Notes: generated from the letters alone by a model not told the origin. Shown: positions 8,546-17,862, counted from the stretch's first letter. The stretch is DNA of 64,000 nt from Selenobaculum gibii (GCF_030273445.1 NZ_CP120678.1:1713501-1777500), one strand, 5' to 3'. Translations and numbers: made by a program.

Positions 8546-10216
8546 CTAAATCCCCGAATCAAGTTTTACTTTGTTAATCGCGCTCAATAATGCTTTTACC
8601 GAAGCAGTAATAATATCGTGATCAATACCTGCTCCCCATACAACTTTGCCCTTTTCACCCTTTAGGCTAATGTAAGCAACGGCTCTTGAAGTAGACCCTT
8701 GGTCCAATGCATGTTCTGTATAAGTTAAATCACTATAAGAAATATGCAAGTTTTCTTTTATTGCATTACTTACCGCATCTAATCTCCCATTTCCATGCCC
8801 TGAAATTTCTTGTTCCTTTCCATTCACAGATATCCTAGCCATAACCGCAAATCCATCTGTTTTAACAAAATGATAATCAAGAATATTTATTGGATTTTCT
8901 ATGTTTACATACTCTTTATTAAAAATTTCGTAGATTTCTTCTGGCATTAATTCCTTATGTAGATGATCAGATACACTTTTTACTACATAACCAAAATGTT
9001 CGCGCATCTTTGCTGGCAATACAAAACCATATTTCTGCTCGAGTAGATATCCAATTCCACCTTTACCAGATTGACTATTAATCCGAATAACATCCCCATC
9101 ATATTGTCTGCCAATATCTTTCGGATCAATTGGTAAGTATGGCACTGACCAATATCTTCGTTCTCCCTCTTCACGCCATTTCATACCTTTAGCAATTGCG
9201 TCTTGATGCGAGCCAGAAAAGGCTGCAAATACCAACTGTCCTGAATACGGCTGCCGGGCATATACTTTCATTCTGGTCATACGTTCATATAATTCAACAA
9301 TTGCTGGCATATCCGAAAAATCAAGATTTGGATCAATCCCGTGAGAAAACATATTTAATGCAATCGTTACAATATCCGCATTTCCTGTTCTCTCACCATT
9401 ACCAAACAAAGTACCCTCAATACGATCTGCTCCAGCAAGAAGCCCCATTTCAGAATCAGCAACCGCGCAACCGCGATCATTATGCGGATGAAGAGATACA
9501 ATTACATTTTCTCTATATTTTAAATTCTGTGACATATATGCAATTTGACTAGCATAAACATGCGGCATTGACATAGATACCGTCACTGGTAAATTGATAA
9601 TCACCTTATTATTTGCTGTTGGTTGCCACACATCTAGTACTTTATTACAAATTTCTAACGCAAAATCAATCTCTGTTCCAGTAAAACTTTCAGGGGAATA
9701 TTCAAATTTAAAGTTTCCTTCATACTCATTTGCATATTTTTTAAGTAAATTTGCCCCAAATAATGCAATATCAATAACTTCTTCTTTCGACTTTCTAAAA
9801 ACCTGCTCACGTTGTGCAACTGAAGTAGAGTTATATAAATGCACAACAGCCTGCTTAGCACCTCGTAATGCTTCAAAAGTCTTTTTTATAATATGCTCCC
9901 TTGATTGTGTCAACACCTGTATTGTAACATCATCGGGAATTAAATTCTCTTCAATTAGTTTACGTGTAAACGCATATTCTGTTTCTGATGCAGCTGGAAA
10001 ACCAATTTCAATTTCCTTAAAGCCTAATTTCACTAAAAATTTAAAGAATCCAACTTTTTCATCTAAACTCATCGGAATAATCAACGCTTGATTTCCATCA
10101 CGTAAATCTACACTACACCATATTGGTGCTTTATCCACATATTCTCTCTTTGCCCAGCTTAAATCTACAACAGGAGGCATAAAATACCCTCTAGTATATT
10201 TTTTACATTTGTCCAT
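8546..10216 (-). CDS. leuA: 2-isopropylmalate synthase, long form
   Basis: Condenses acetyl-CoA with 2-ketoisovalerate, the first committed step of leucine synthesis. The HMGL-like TIM barrel shows CSVDLRDGNQAL (metal and substrate binding) and the metal ligands HPHNDRG. The C-terminal LeuA dimer/regulatory domain is present (HGNGRLDAVSNAI). At 556 aa it belongs to the longer LeuA class known from actinobacteria and some Firmicutes, unlike the shorter LeuA at 58810-60363. AAGGGAG lies before the ATG. It is a single-gene unit behind a leucine T-box, so charging of tRNA-Leu should control it. Confidence 0.94.
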   Translation of the reverse strand: MDKCKKYTRGYFMPPVVDLSWAKREYVDKAPIWCSVDLRDGNQALIIPMSLDEKVGFFKFLVKLGFKEIEIGFPAASETEYAFTRKLIEENLIPDDVTIQVLTQSREHIIKKTFEALRGAKQAVVHLYNSTSVAQREQVFRKSKEEVIDIALFGANLLKKYANEYEGNFKFEYSPESFTGTEIDFALEICNKVLDVWQPTANNKVIINLPVTVSMSMPHVYASQIAYMSQNLKYRENVIVSLHPHNDRGCAVADSEMGLLAGADRIEGTLFGNGERTGNADIVTIALNMFSHGIDPNLDFSDMPAIVELYERMTRMKVYARQPYSGQLVFAAFSGSHQDAIAKGMKWREEGERRYWSVPYLPIDPKDIGRQYDGDVIRINSQSGKGGIGYLLEQKYGFVLPAKMREHFGYVVKSVSDHLHKELMPEEIYEIFNKEYVNIENPINILDYHFVKTDGFAVMARISVNGKEQEISGHGNGRLDAVSNAIKENLHISYSDLTYTEHALDQGSTSRAVAYISLKGEKGKVVWGAGIDHDIITASVKALLSAINKVKLDSGI

Positions 10217-10247
10217 TTATTTAATCTCCCTTCCAATACTGTATAAT

Positions 10248-10545
10248 AAAAAAAATCTTCCATCTCTATACTAAGAGACGAAAGACTTAAATCTTACGTG
10301 TTACCACTCTAATTCATTTGCTTTTGCAAATGCACTCTGTAGATACGGATTATAAAATAATCTTATATCCCCCTGTCTGATAACGGTCAGGCTCCGTCAA
10401 TACCTACTCTTATACATTTCAGCATGCTGCCTTCAAGGCGAGTTCATATTTCCATCGCTATTGTTTTTCACCAACCAACAACTCTCTGAAAGCTTATGAA
10501 ATACTACTATTCCTTTGCACTGCATTTCCATATTTACAACTTTAC
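10248..10545 (-). promoter_or_regulatory. T-box leader of leuA (leucine specifier CTC)
   Basis: The T-box sequence AGAGTGGTAACACG lies at 10310-10297 and is followed by a 12-bp terminator stem (10285-10274 with 10267-10256) and eight T. Upstream, stem I elements AGAGAGTTGTTGGTTGGTG and the specifier region GAA-CTC-GCC are visible. CTC (10442-10440) reads leucine. The UGGU of the T-box would pair with an ACCA end, as expected for tRNA-Leu. Confidence 0.9.
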
Positions 10546-10549
10546 AAGT

Positions 10550-10578
10550 ATGATATCACATTGACTCTTTCTTCGCAA
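10550..10578 (-). promoter_or_regulatory. Promoter of the leuA T-box transcript
   Basis: On the minus strand TTGCGA (10578-10573) and TATCAT (10555-10550) are 17 bases apart, just before the T-box leader. Confidence 0.6.
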
Positions 10579-10730
10579 GCCTCAAAAAGAATATTTCATA
10601 AAATAAAGGGTTTAACTATAAATATAGCGAAATGATTCAGTTATGACAAAAATATTTTGCAAATAAACATATAAAGGAAAGTTTATATGTTTTATCTTTT
10701 GTTATTTATTTTTTGGGGAGGTTTTATTAT

Positions 10731-11648
10731 TTGCACAAGTTTTCAATTTTGCTTTTCTTACTTCTTACTTTTAATTTATTTGGCTGCATGCCAAGCAATA
10801 CACCATATATTGATTTTGATAAAACACAATCTACCCCTCCAACAAATACGTATAATGATGAATCTAGTCGTCCGTTAAGAATCGCTGTTGCAACAGTTAT
10901 TTCACCCCATGCTACAATAGAATATTACCGAAATGTTGCAAATCACATATCCAAACAATTAAATCGTCCCACAGTTCTAATTCAAAGAAAAACTTATGAA
11001 GAAGTAAATATGATTATGTCTAATGGAGATGCTGATATTGCTTTCATGTCTACGGGAGCTTATTCTGCATATCGAGGACTTACCGATATTGAGATCATCG
11101 CAATGGTGAATCACAGACAAACTTCATCTTACCATGCCCAAATCATTGTTCATAAAGATAGTGATATTTTCACTGAAGCCGATTTACAAGGAAAAAGCTT
11201 TGCGTTCACTGATCCTTTGAGCTTCTCTGGGCATATTGCAATCGTTGATCTTTTAAATAAAAGAAATATTCGGCCGGAGCAATATTTTAGTCGCTATCTT
11301 TATACCTACAGCCATGATAAATCAATTTGGGCTGTCGCTAATAAAGTTGTTGATGCAGCAAGTATTGACAGCATGATTTTTGATTACAGCCAAAAAATCC
11401 AACCTGAACTCGCAAAAAACATTCGCATTATTAGTATAATTGGACCTTATCCAACTGGTCCTGTAGTTGTTCGATCTAAATTAAATAAGGAACAAAAAGA
11501 TGCAATCCAACATATCTTTTTAACAATGCACAAACATGAAGACATGCTAAATTCTTTAGATAATTTGCTTATTGATAATTTCATTCTTCCAAACGTTGAG
11601 CTATACAAACCGTTGCAAAAAATCTATGATCAAATTGGTGGCATATAA
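10731..11648 (+). CDS. PhnD-like periplasmic binding lipoprotein
   Basis: Substrate-binding protein of the phosphate/phosphite/phosphonate (PhnD) family. GGGGAGG at 10715-10721 sets the start at TTG 10731, giving 305 aa and a lipoprotein signal with lipobox LFGC (Cys19). The body has typical PhnD features: PLRIAVATVISP, SNGDADIAFMSTGAY and a LQGKSFAFTDPLSFSGH stretch. No ABC permease or ATPase is nearby. Instead the stop codon overlaps the start of a histidine kinase by one base, so it probably presents a ligand to the kinase rather than to a transporter (inference). Confidence 0.88.
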   Translation: MHKFSILLFLLLTFNLFGCMPSNTPYIDFDKTQSTPPTNTYNDESSRPLRIAVATVISPHATIEYYRNVANHISKQLNRPTVLIQRKTYEEVNMIMSNGDADIAFMSTGAYSAYRGLTDIEIIAMVNHRQTSSYHAQIIVHKDSDIFTEADLQGKSFAFTDPLSFSGHIAIVDLLNKRNIRPEQYFSRYLYTYSHDKSIWAVANKVVDAASIDSMIFDYSQKIQPELAKNIRIISIIGPYPTGPVVVRSKLNKEQKDAIQHIFLTMHKHEDMLNSLDNLLIDNFILPNVELYKPLQKIYDQIGGI

Positions 11649-13069
11649 TGAATTGGTTAAGAGAACAAAAATTATCAACAAAAATAAATACTCTCATCCT
11701 TGGAACACTCCTTACACTTAGTACAATTATGGTGATTCTAATGCATGGAATTACTAGAGATATTATGGAACGTCAAGTCGAACTGCGTGGCTATGAAATC
11801 GCAAATTATATTGCGGCTTCTGGGACAAATGATATTTTACAGGAGAATGCTTATGCCATCTTTGATCTAATAAAAAAGGTTAAAGATAATAATGAGGATG
11901 TTCGATATATTTTAGTTGTTGACTATTCGGGTAAAATTATTGGTAGTACATTTGAACAAGGTTTACCTAAAGGGTTGCCTGCTCATATTTCAACTGATAA
12001 TATTATAAAAAGGCAAGTTGCCAAATATAATAGTTCAGAAGGAACGATTTATGAAGTTATCGTTCCATTAGAAAACGGTAACGTCGGTTCGATTCGCGTT
12101 GGAATGTCTAATAAGATCATGTATAATTTATTAGCCGTAACCTTAACAGAATTTTCTTTAACAATTTTTGCTCTAGCCTTCACCGCTGTTATTTTAACAG
12201 GCTGGTTAACTTCTATTATCATTAAACCTATTATTGATTTAGCTAAAGCAGCCGAAGAAATTAAAAATAATAACTATGCTGTTCAAACAGATTATGATAC
12301 AAATGACGAAGTTGGTAATTTAGCGAAAACATTTAATGAAATGGCATTAAGTCTTGATCAGAAAGAAAAAGAAAATAATAAATTGTTAGAAGCTTTGCGC
12401 TTAAAGGAAATGAATCGTACCGTACTCCTTAACAAAATATTTACTGCGCAAGAAGACGAAAGAAAAAGAATTTCCCGTGAGCTGCATGATGGCGCTGGAC
12501 AATCTATTACATCAATCCTCGCTTACTTGCGAATTCTGTTAGCAAAAACATCCGATGCATCCCAGCAATCGTTAATTTTAGCAGCACGTGACGTTATTGT
12601 TAATGTATTAAACGAATTAAAGCAGCTAGCTGTAGATTTACGCCCACCAGCAATTGACGATTTAGGTCTTATTTCTGCAATGGAAAAATATATTCATGGA
12701 CTCACCGTTGCACACAATAACATTTATTTTAACGTAAGTTTACCAAAAGATGATTTTGAATTTCCTGATAAGATTACTTCTGCATTATATCGTATTCTAC
12801 AAGAATCAACGAATAATATCATCCGACATGCTAAGGCAACAAATATTGATATTATTTTAAGTAAAAATCAAAATAACGTTCAACTTATCGTCCGTGATAA
12901 CGGACGCGGTTTTAGTAAGGCAACATTAGAAAAAGCACAAAAAAATAATCACTTAGGTGTTTATGGTATGAAAGAACGTATTGAATTATTAGAGGGTGAA
13001 TTTAATCTTAAATCTAAAATTGGCATTGGAACAACGATAACAATTAGAATCCCATTAAAATTGGAGTAG
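11648..13069 (+). CDS. Sensor histidine kinase, HisKA_3 (NarX/DegS) type
   Basis: Membrane kinase with helices at about residues 15-35 and 164-190 framing a 130-residue extracytoplasmic domain, then a HAMP domain, a short coiled coil and a HisKA_3 dimerisation domain. His280 in RISRELHDGAGQ is the phosphorylation site. The HATPase domain has LQESTNNIIRHA, VRDNGRGF and a final glycine loop. It starts one base inside the stop of the PhnD-like lipoprotein gene and is followed after 7 bases by its NarL-type partner. The arrangement suggests sensing of the lipoprotein's ligand-bound state. Confidence 0.93.
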   Translation: MNWLREQKLSTKINTLILGTLLTLSTIMVILMHGITRDIMERQVELRGYEIANYIAASGTNDILQENAYAIFDLIKKVKDNNEDVRYILVVDYSGKIIGSTFEQGLPKGLPAHISTDNIIKRQVAKYNSSEGTIYEVIVPLENGNVGSIRVGMSNKIMYNLLAVTLTEFSLTIFALAFTAVILTGWLTSIIIKPIIDLAKAAEEIKNNNYAVQTDYDTNDEVGNLAKTFNEMALSLDQKEKENNKLLEALRLKEMNRTVLLNKIFTAQEDERKRISRELHDGAGQSITSILAYLRILLAKTSDASQQSLILAARDVIVNVLNELKQLAVDLRPPAIDDLGLISAMEKYIHGLTVAHNNIYFNVSLPKDDFEFPDKITSALYRILQESTNNIIRHAKATNIDIILSKNQNNVQLIVRDNGRGFSKATLEKAQKNNHLGVYGMKERIELLEGEFNLKSKIGIGTTITIRIPLKLE

Positions 13070-13076
13070 TGATATT

Positions 13077-13760
13077 ATGAAAAAGACAAAAATTATTCTT
13101 GCTGACGATCACGCGATTCTCCGCACTGGATTAAAATTATTATTAAGCAATGAAGAATCCGTCGAAGTTGTCGGCGAAGCAAGTAACGGTAATGAAGTTT
13201 TAGAACTTACAGAAAAAATTCCAGCAGACGTCCTCATTCTAGATTTATCTATGCCAGGTGTTCATGGCCTTGATGTGATTAAAGAATTAAAAGAGCATAA
13301 TAATCCAATTAATATATTGGTTTTAACAATGCATAGTGAGGAACAGTATATCAAAACTGCTATGGAAGCTGGTGCTTCTGGATATCTTGAAAAAAGCGCT
13401 TTCGATACGGAATTGCTTACGGCCGTAAAAACTGTTGCAGCGGGTAAAATTTATTTAAACAACCAGCATGCACTTCTGATGGTAAATTCTCTACTAAATA
13501 ATACGTCAGAAGAAACAAAAGAAAAAGACCCTTACGTTCTTCTTAGCAAACGAGAAATTGAAGTATTAAAGCTTTTTGTTCGCGGTTATTCGCTATCCGA
13601 AATCGGCAAAATGCTTTCTCTAAGCTTAAAAACTATAGATACCTATAAGACTAGAATTTTTGTCAAGCTTGGATTAACAAAAAAAAGTGAGCTTGTTCAG
13701 TATGCATTAGAGCATGGTATTCTGACAGCTGATGATAATGATATGCCAACTTTAGATTGA
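13077..13760 (+). CDS. Response regulator, NarL/FixJ family
   Basis: Transcription factor with an N-terminal receiver (acidic pocket Asp10-Asp11, phosphorylation site Asp56 in LILDLSMPG) and a C-terminal LuxR-type helix-turn-helix at about 150-215 (LSKREIEVLKLF, then LSLKTIDTYKTRI). 227 aa is standard. It is the cognate partner of the kinase just upstream and ends the operon at a terminator. Its targets cannot be read from the window. Confidence 0.95.
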   Translation: MKKTKIILADDHAILRTGLKLLLSNEESVEVVGEASNGNEVLELTEKIPADVLILDLSMPGVHGLDVIKELKEHNNPINILVLTMHSEEQYIKTAMEAGASGYLEKSAFDTELLTAVKTVAAGKIYLNNQHALLMVNSLLNNTSEETKEKDPYVLLSKREIEVLKLFVRGYSLSEIGKMLSLSLKTIDTYKTRIFVKLGLTKKSELVQYALEHGILTADDNDMPTLD

Positions 13761-13772
13761 GGAATAAATAAT

Positions 13773-13810
13773 AAAAAAACAGTATCATAAATTATGATAC
13801 TGTTTTTTTT
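13773..13810 (+). terminator. Terminator of the three-component operon
   Basis: An inverted repeat (AACAGTATCATAA and its complement) is followed by eight T, 12 bases past the regulator's stop. Confidence 0.85.
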
Positions 13811-13910
13811 ATGTATAATCTACAAATAGAACATCATTACACCCTTTATTCTGGAAGGATATTCTATAACGACCTTTATTAAAGAATTACATAAGTAAAT
13901 AAATAAAAGA

Positions 13911-14738
13911 TTATGAATTAACTACACAACTTACGCCTATCCCATCTTTTTCTTTTAAATATTCGTAGATTTCCCCTACACCTTTAAAAATATAAGTTGG
14001 CTTTACATCTGACTCATTAACATCTTTCATTGTAGCTTCACCAGATAAAACAAGAATAGAAGTAATACCTGCATTTATGCCAGTTTTAACATCCGTATAT
14101 AATCTGTCCCCAACCATTGCAAATTCTTCCGGTTTATACTGACATCTTTTTCTGAATACACTTTCTACAATTTCACGATTAGGTTTTCCAATAACTTTTG
14201 GCATTTTTCCTGTAGAAGCCTTGATTAACTCCATCATCGCTCCACAATCAGGAATATATGCATCGTTTGGCATTGGACAATTAAAATCAGGATGCGTTGC
14301 TATGTAAGGTACACCTGCACGAATTAAATCACAGCCTATAACAAGTTTTTCATAAGTTAATGTCTTATCAAAGCCTAAAACAACAAAATCTGGATTCTCA
14401 TCTGTAAGAATAAATTTGTAGTCCAAAAATTGTTTTTCCAATTCTGGCGTTCCCATTAAGTAAACCCTCGCTTTTGGCTTTAAGCTATATAAATAGTTAA
14501 CAGTAGCCTCTCCTGATGTCATTACGTCAATTGGATTACATGCTATACCCAGTCCTCGCATTTTTTGAACGTAATCATCACTGTTCTTTGAAGAATTATT
14601 CGTCATAAACAGATAGTCCCGACCACTTTCTTTTAGATATTTCAGAAATTCAGCTGCTCCTGGTAAAAGTTCATTACCAATTGTCACCGTCCCATCCATA
14701 TCTAATAAAAAACACTTAATCTTTGATAAGTCTGTCAT
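13911..14738 (-). CDS. HAD-superfamily IIA phosphatase (NagD/PGP-like)
   Basis: A cytoplasmic phosphatase of the HAD-IIA group. Motif I is FLLDMDGTV (nucleophile and acid/base aspartates), motif II is MTNNSSKN, and motif III/IV is MVGDRLYTDV. Homologues act on small phosphoesters such as p-nitrophenyl phosphate, nucleotides, 2-phosphoglycolate or glycerol phosphate. The open frame starts six codons earlier, but GGGAG before ATG 14738 favours 275 aa. It lies directly downstream of the glpT-type gene but behind that gene's terminator, so a link to glycerol phosphate is possible but unproven. Confidence 0.88.
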   Translation of the reverse strand: MTDLSKIKCFLLDMDGTVTIGNELLPGAAEFLKYLKESGRDYLFMTNNSSKNSDDYVQKMRGLGIACNPIDVMTSGEATVNYLYSLKPKARVYLMGTPELEKQFLDYKFILTDENPDFVVLGFDKTLTYEKLVIGCDLIRAGVPYIATHPDFNCPMPNDAYIPDCGAMMELIKASTGKMPKVIGKPNREIVESVFRKRCQYKPEEFAMVGDRLYTDVKTGINAGITSILVLSGEATMKDVNESDVKPTYIFKGVGEIYEYLKEKDGIGVSCVVNS

Positions 14739-14813
14739 TTTATAATCTCCCATCATAAAAAATTTCTCTTTTCTCTTAAATTTCTATATTCAATTTTATT
14801 TTGTAATAAAAAG

Positions 14814-14845
14814 AAAAACCGCAATTAATATAAATTGCGGTTTTT
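14814..14845 (-). terminator. Terminator of the glpT-type gene
   Basis: AAAAACCGCAATT pairs with AATTGCGGTTTTT around a 6-base loop. It lies 27 bases past the transporter's stop. Confidence 0.85.
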
Positions 14846-14871
14846 GCTATATTCAGAGCACTAACCCAAAA

Positions 14872-16215
14872 TTAACCTTTTGGTTTTGCATTCCATACTA
14901 ACAATGCTAGTATGCAAGATAGAACTGCCGCACCAACCCAGAATTCACCAGCTGCGGTAAAATCGTAAATTGTTTTACCATCAACAACTGTTTTATTTGC
15001 ATTGATGAAGTAACCAGTCACGTTTTCTTGAAGAGCAGCACCCATATAACTGAATAAACCAATCATACCCATTGCAGCACCAGTAGCTTTACGAGGTGCA
15101 ATATCAACAGCCATTAAACCACCAAGGAAGCATACTAAGATACCCATGGAGAAACCGTAACAAACCATGCTGATAAGATCAATTGTGTCAGATTGAGGAG
15201 CCCATAAGAAAGCAGCTGTAGAAGCAGCATAAAGAATACCAAAAATTAAAGCTGGAACATTACGTCTTGAATTAAACACTTTATCAGAAATAAATCCACC
15301 AAGAATTGTACCAACAACACCAGCCATTTGCATTGTAGATAACAAACCAGAAGCACCAAGCATTGAATACCCTTTTGCTTCAGTTAAATATACAATCCCC
15401 CAAGACTCAATTGCATAACGAGTGATATAGCAACAAGCACTAGATAAACCAAGAATCCAAACTGCTGGACTTTTTACAACCATCATTTGTAATTCACTAA
15501 CAGTTTTATCTTTCACCTCACCAGCAACTTCTTCGCCTTTGAAATCTGCAACGTTAGGTAAACCATATGTTTCTGGTCTATCATATAAAAACATATATAA
15601 GAACACAGAAGCAACCATAACAATGATACCAGGAGCAAGGAAACCTGCTTGCCAACTGTATTTTGTAACTAATACAGCAGTAACCATATAAGTAACAGCA
15701 GCACCAATATTATGACTCATAAACCAAATACCATAGAAGGTACCACGTTCCTTATTAGAGAACCATTGGTTCAACGCAATAATAGAAGGACCAGCACCAA
15801 AAGATTGAAACCAACCATTTAAACCATATAAAATTAATAAGAACGTAAATGTACTAGTTAACCCCATTAAAGCTGTACATAGACCAGATAAGAAAAGACC
15901 TGTAGCCATGAATTTTTTAACATTCAATCGGTCACATAAGAAACTATTTGCAAATTTACCAATAGCATAAGTGATAAAGAATGCCGATCCCATCATACCT
16001 AATTGTTGTGCATCAATAACCCCTGAATTCAATAAAGGTTTTTTAACAACTGAAAAGTTTAAACGTGTTACATAGTAAAAGGCATAACCTAATGTAATTG
16101 AAATAAATACTGACCAACGGGCTTTGTTAAAAGTTTTAGCAATAACATTTGGGTCATTACTAATTAACGGTTTATCCTCACCCGTTTTAAAAAAGTTCAT
16201 AAAAGCTTGAAACAT
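14872..16215 (-). CDS. glpT: MFS transporter, organophosphate:phosphate antiporter family (GlpT-like)
   Basis: A 447 aa, 12-helix permease of the OPA family (GlpT/UhpT/UhpC). Family features include RWSVFISITLGYAFYYVTR near the start, LNGWFQSFGAGPS and a DRPETYGLP loop in the centre. The substrate is inferred as glycerol 3-phosphate because three glycerophosphodiester phosphodiesterase genes lie immediately upstream on the same strand. A hexose-phosphate substrate cannot be excluded from sequence alone. It follows the nearest phosphodiesterase after 93 bases that contain a 14-bp hairpin lacking a T tract, so read-through transcription is likely. Confidence 0.87.
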   Translation of the reverse strand: MFQAFMNFFKTGEDKPLISNDPNVIAKTFNKARWSVFISITLGYAFYYVTRLNFSVVKKPLLNSGVIDAQQLGMMGSAFFITYAIGKFANSFLCDRLNVKKFMATGLFLSGLCTALMGLTSTFTFLLILYGLNGWFQSFGAGPSIIALNQWFSNKERGTFYGIWFMSHNIGAAVTYMVTAVLVTKYSWQAGFLAPGIIVMVASVFLYMFLYDRPETYGLPNVADFKGEEVAGEVKDKTVSELQMMVVKSPAVWILGLSSACCYITRYAIESWGIVYLTEAKGYSMLGASGLLSTMQMAGVVGTILGGFISDKVFNSRRNVPALIFGILYAASTAAFLWAPQSDTIDLISMVCYGFSMGILVCFLGGLMAVDIAPRKATGAAMGMIGLFSYMGAALQENVTGYFINANKTVVDGKTIYDFTAAGEFWVGAAVLSCILALLVWNAKPKG

Positions 16216-16260
16216 TTTTACAAGCCTCCTTAATATTTGTTCAAATGTAGAGTGTCCGAT

Positions 16261-16294
16261 TCAGGAAAATAAATTCAAGCATTTATTTTCCTGA
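16261..16294 (-). other. Intercistronic stem-loop between phosphodiesterase and glpT genes
   Basis: Perfect 14-bp arms (16261-16274 and 16281-16294) with a 6-base loop. No T run follows on the minus strand, so it fits an mRNA-processing or 3'-end-stabilising hairpin better than a terminator. Confidence 0.5.
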
Positions 16295-16308
16295 ATTATT
16301 CAGTTTAA

Positions 16309-17460
16309 TTAGTAAGCAGCGTCCATTCCGCCAGCAAGTTTTGTAGTGTGAACACGATTATAGTTAGTACCTGTATGATATTTGCTCTTTAAGTTAACTA
16401 CAGGATCTCTTAATTCAACACCTTTTTCTTCAAGAACAGTTCTTAATAACCAAGGCTTATCAGAAATCATGCCATCAACACCCATATGTAATAGCATTTC
16501 CATATCTTCTCTACTATTTACTGTCCAAGGAACAACTTTCATACCTAAAGAATGTGCTAAAGCAACATCATCTTGGGAAATTTCTGGATAGTAAGGTGAA
16601 ACAACATCCGCACCGATTGCTTTTGCTGCTAAATATGGATTACCTTGATAATCATCAATATCCAAGCCACCTAACCATGGAGATTTACCTTCTTCATATG
16701 CACGTAAGCATACGGAATCACGACCCCATGAAGGCTGTTCACACCACAATGCTACAGTTGTAATATTTGGATTAATTTGTTTCATGATAGGAATAGTTCT
16801 CCAATCAAATGTTTGAAGAGTTACACGATCTTCCATATCATATTTTTTAACTAATCTGTTAAATTCAGTTACAAAAGCAACTGGATCAACATCTTTTGTA
16901 GCTGTATAAGCAGCGCCACCTTCTGGATCTATGCACAACTTAGTTTCAGCATTAACTACAACTTTGTCATCACCATACTCTTTAATCAGTTGGAATAATT
17001 CTTCCAAAGTAGGCATTTGTGCACCTGGCTGAGCAATTTGAGTTTTTCCATGGCCTTCATAATATTCACCTTTTGGATCCATTACACCAATGTCAAATTT
17101 TTTAATTTCATTCACAGTCATTTGGCTGATAACATATTTGCCATTTTCAATGTAATTTCCATTTTTATCTCTCGTGATATCATGATTTAAAACTGGATTA
17201 TGGCTCATTACGATTTTGCCATCTTTAGTAAATTGCATGTCACATTCAATCGAAGTAGCACCCATTTCCATTGCATATGCATAAGAATATAATGTGTTTT
17301 CTGGACGAGCATCACGGCCACCACGATGTGGTTGGAAGTCGAATACATCAAAGTTTACTTTTGCATAAGCTTGTTGTTGGTCTACCAAGCTGCCACCAAA
17401 TCCGATTACGGCTGTTGCAACACCTGCAAGCACCATACGTTTCATTAATTTACTGTTCAT
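16309..17460 (-). CDS. Glycerophosphodiester phosphodiesterase, exported (copy 1)
   Basis: Hydrolyses glycerophosphodiesters to glycerol 3-phosphate and an alcohol. After a signal peptide (basic MKRM, hydrophobic core, cut near AYA-KV) comes the GDPD fold with the HRGG...ENT catalytic start, IECDMQFTKDG and MSHNP. AAGGAGATGG before ATG 17460 fixes the start (383 aa; the open frame runs 14 codons longer). It resembles copy 3 (19438-20619) closely and copy 2 less. With the downstream GlpT-type transporter it would form a scavenging route for phospholipid head groups. Confidence 0.92.
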   Translation of the reverse strand: MNSKLMKRMVLAGVATAVIGFGGSLVDQQQAYAKVNFDVFDFQPHRGGRDARPENTLYSYAYAMEMGATSIECDMQFTKDGKIVMSHNPVLNHDITRDKNGNYIENGKYVISQMTVNEIKKFDIGVMDPKGEYYEGHGKTQIAQPGAQMPTLEELFQLIKEYGDDKVVVNAETKLCIDPEGGAAYTATKDVDPVAFVTEFNRLVKKYDMEDRVTLQTFDWRTIPIMKQINPNITTVALWCEQPSWGRDSVCLRAYEEGKSPWLGGLDIDDYQGNPYLAAKAIGADVVSPYYPEISQDDVALAHSLGMKVVPWTVNSREDMEMLLHMGVDGMISDKPWLLRTVLEEKGVELRDPVVNLKSKYHTGTNYNRVHTTKLAGGMDAAY

Positions 17461-17564
17461 TTTACTCCATCTCCTTTTCTCTAAATGAAATGACCCTTTC
17501 ACTTTTCAAGTATACTATTTTCCCCAATTAATAAAATCAGATAAAATCTGAAGTTGTTGTAGGA

Positions 17565-17635
17565 TTTTTATATCGATTTAATCGTTTTATTCCCCCATTT
17601 TTTATCGATATTTTATTATATTTTTTACGATATAA
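17565..17635. repeat. Three degenerate TTTTTTATCGATAT-like copies upstream of phosphodiesterase copy 1
   Basis: Similar 13-15 base units occur at 17565-17579, 17598-17612 and 17621-17635 in the promoter-side DNA of copy 1. The 480-base gap 17461-17940 also holds two hairpins listed separately; no gene is seen in it. Confidence 0.35.
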
Positions 17636-17813
17636 ACTACAATAATATTGATTTTCCACGCTTTCTTATAATAAGAAAATTTTCCAAATTTTAAACAATC
17701 CCTTTATATTTCTAGTTACTAGTCAATAAATCCAAGAAAAATAAGTGTTTAAAAATTTCTTTAGAAATATTTGCATTTGTATTAAAAACAAAGAATATCT
17801 ATCTATTTTTTCA

Positions 17814-17862
17814 CTTCATTCCATTTATAGTAAGATTTATTCTTACTATAAATGGAATGAAG
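17814..17862. repeat. Perfect 22-bp hairpin in intergenic DNA
   Basis: Arms 17814-17835 and 17841-17862 match perfectly around a 5-base loop. A CTTTTTG tract follows on the plus strand, none on the minus strand, although both flanking genes are on the minus strand. Confidence 0.6.

Noticed and set aside
9594-10091. A 165-codon plus-strand frame
   Set aside because: It is antisense to the well-conserved leuA coding region and has no start signal.
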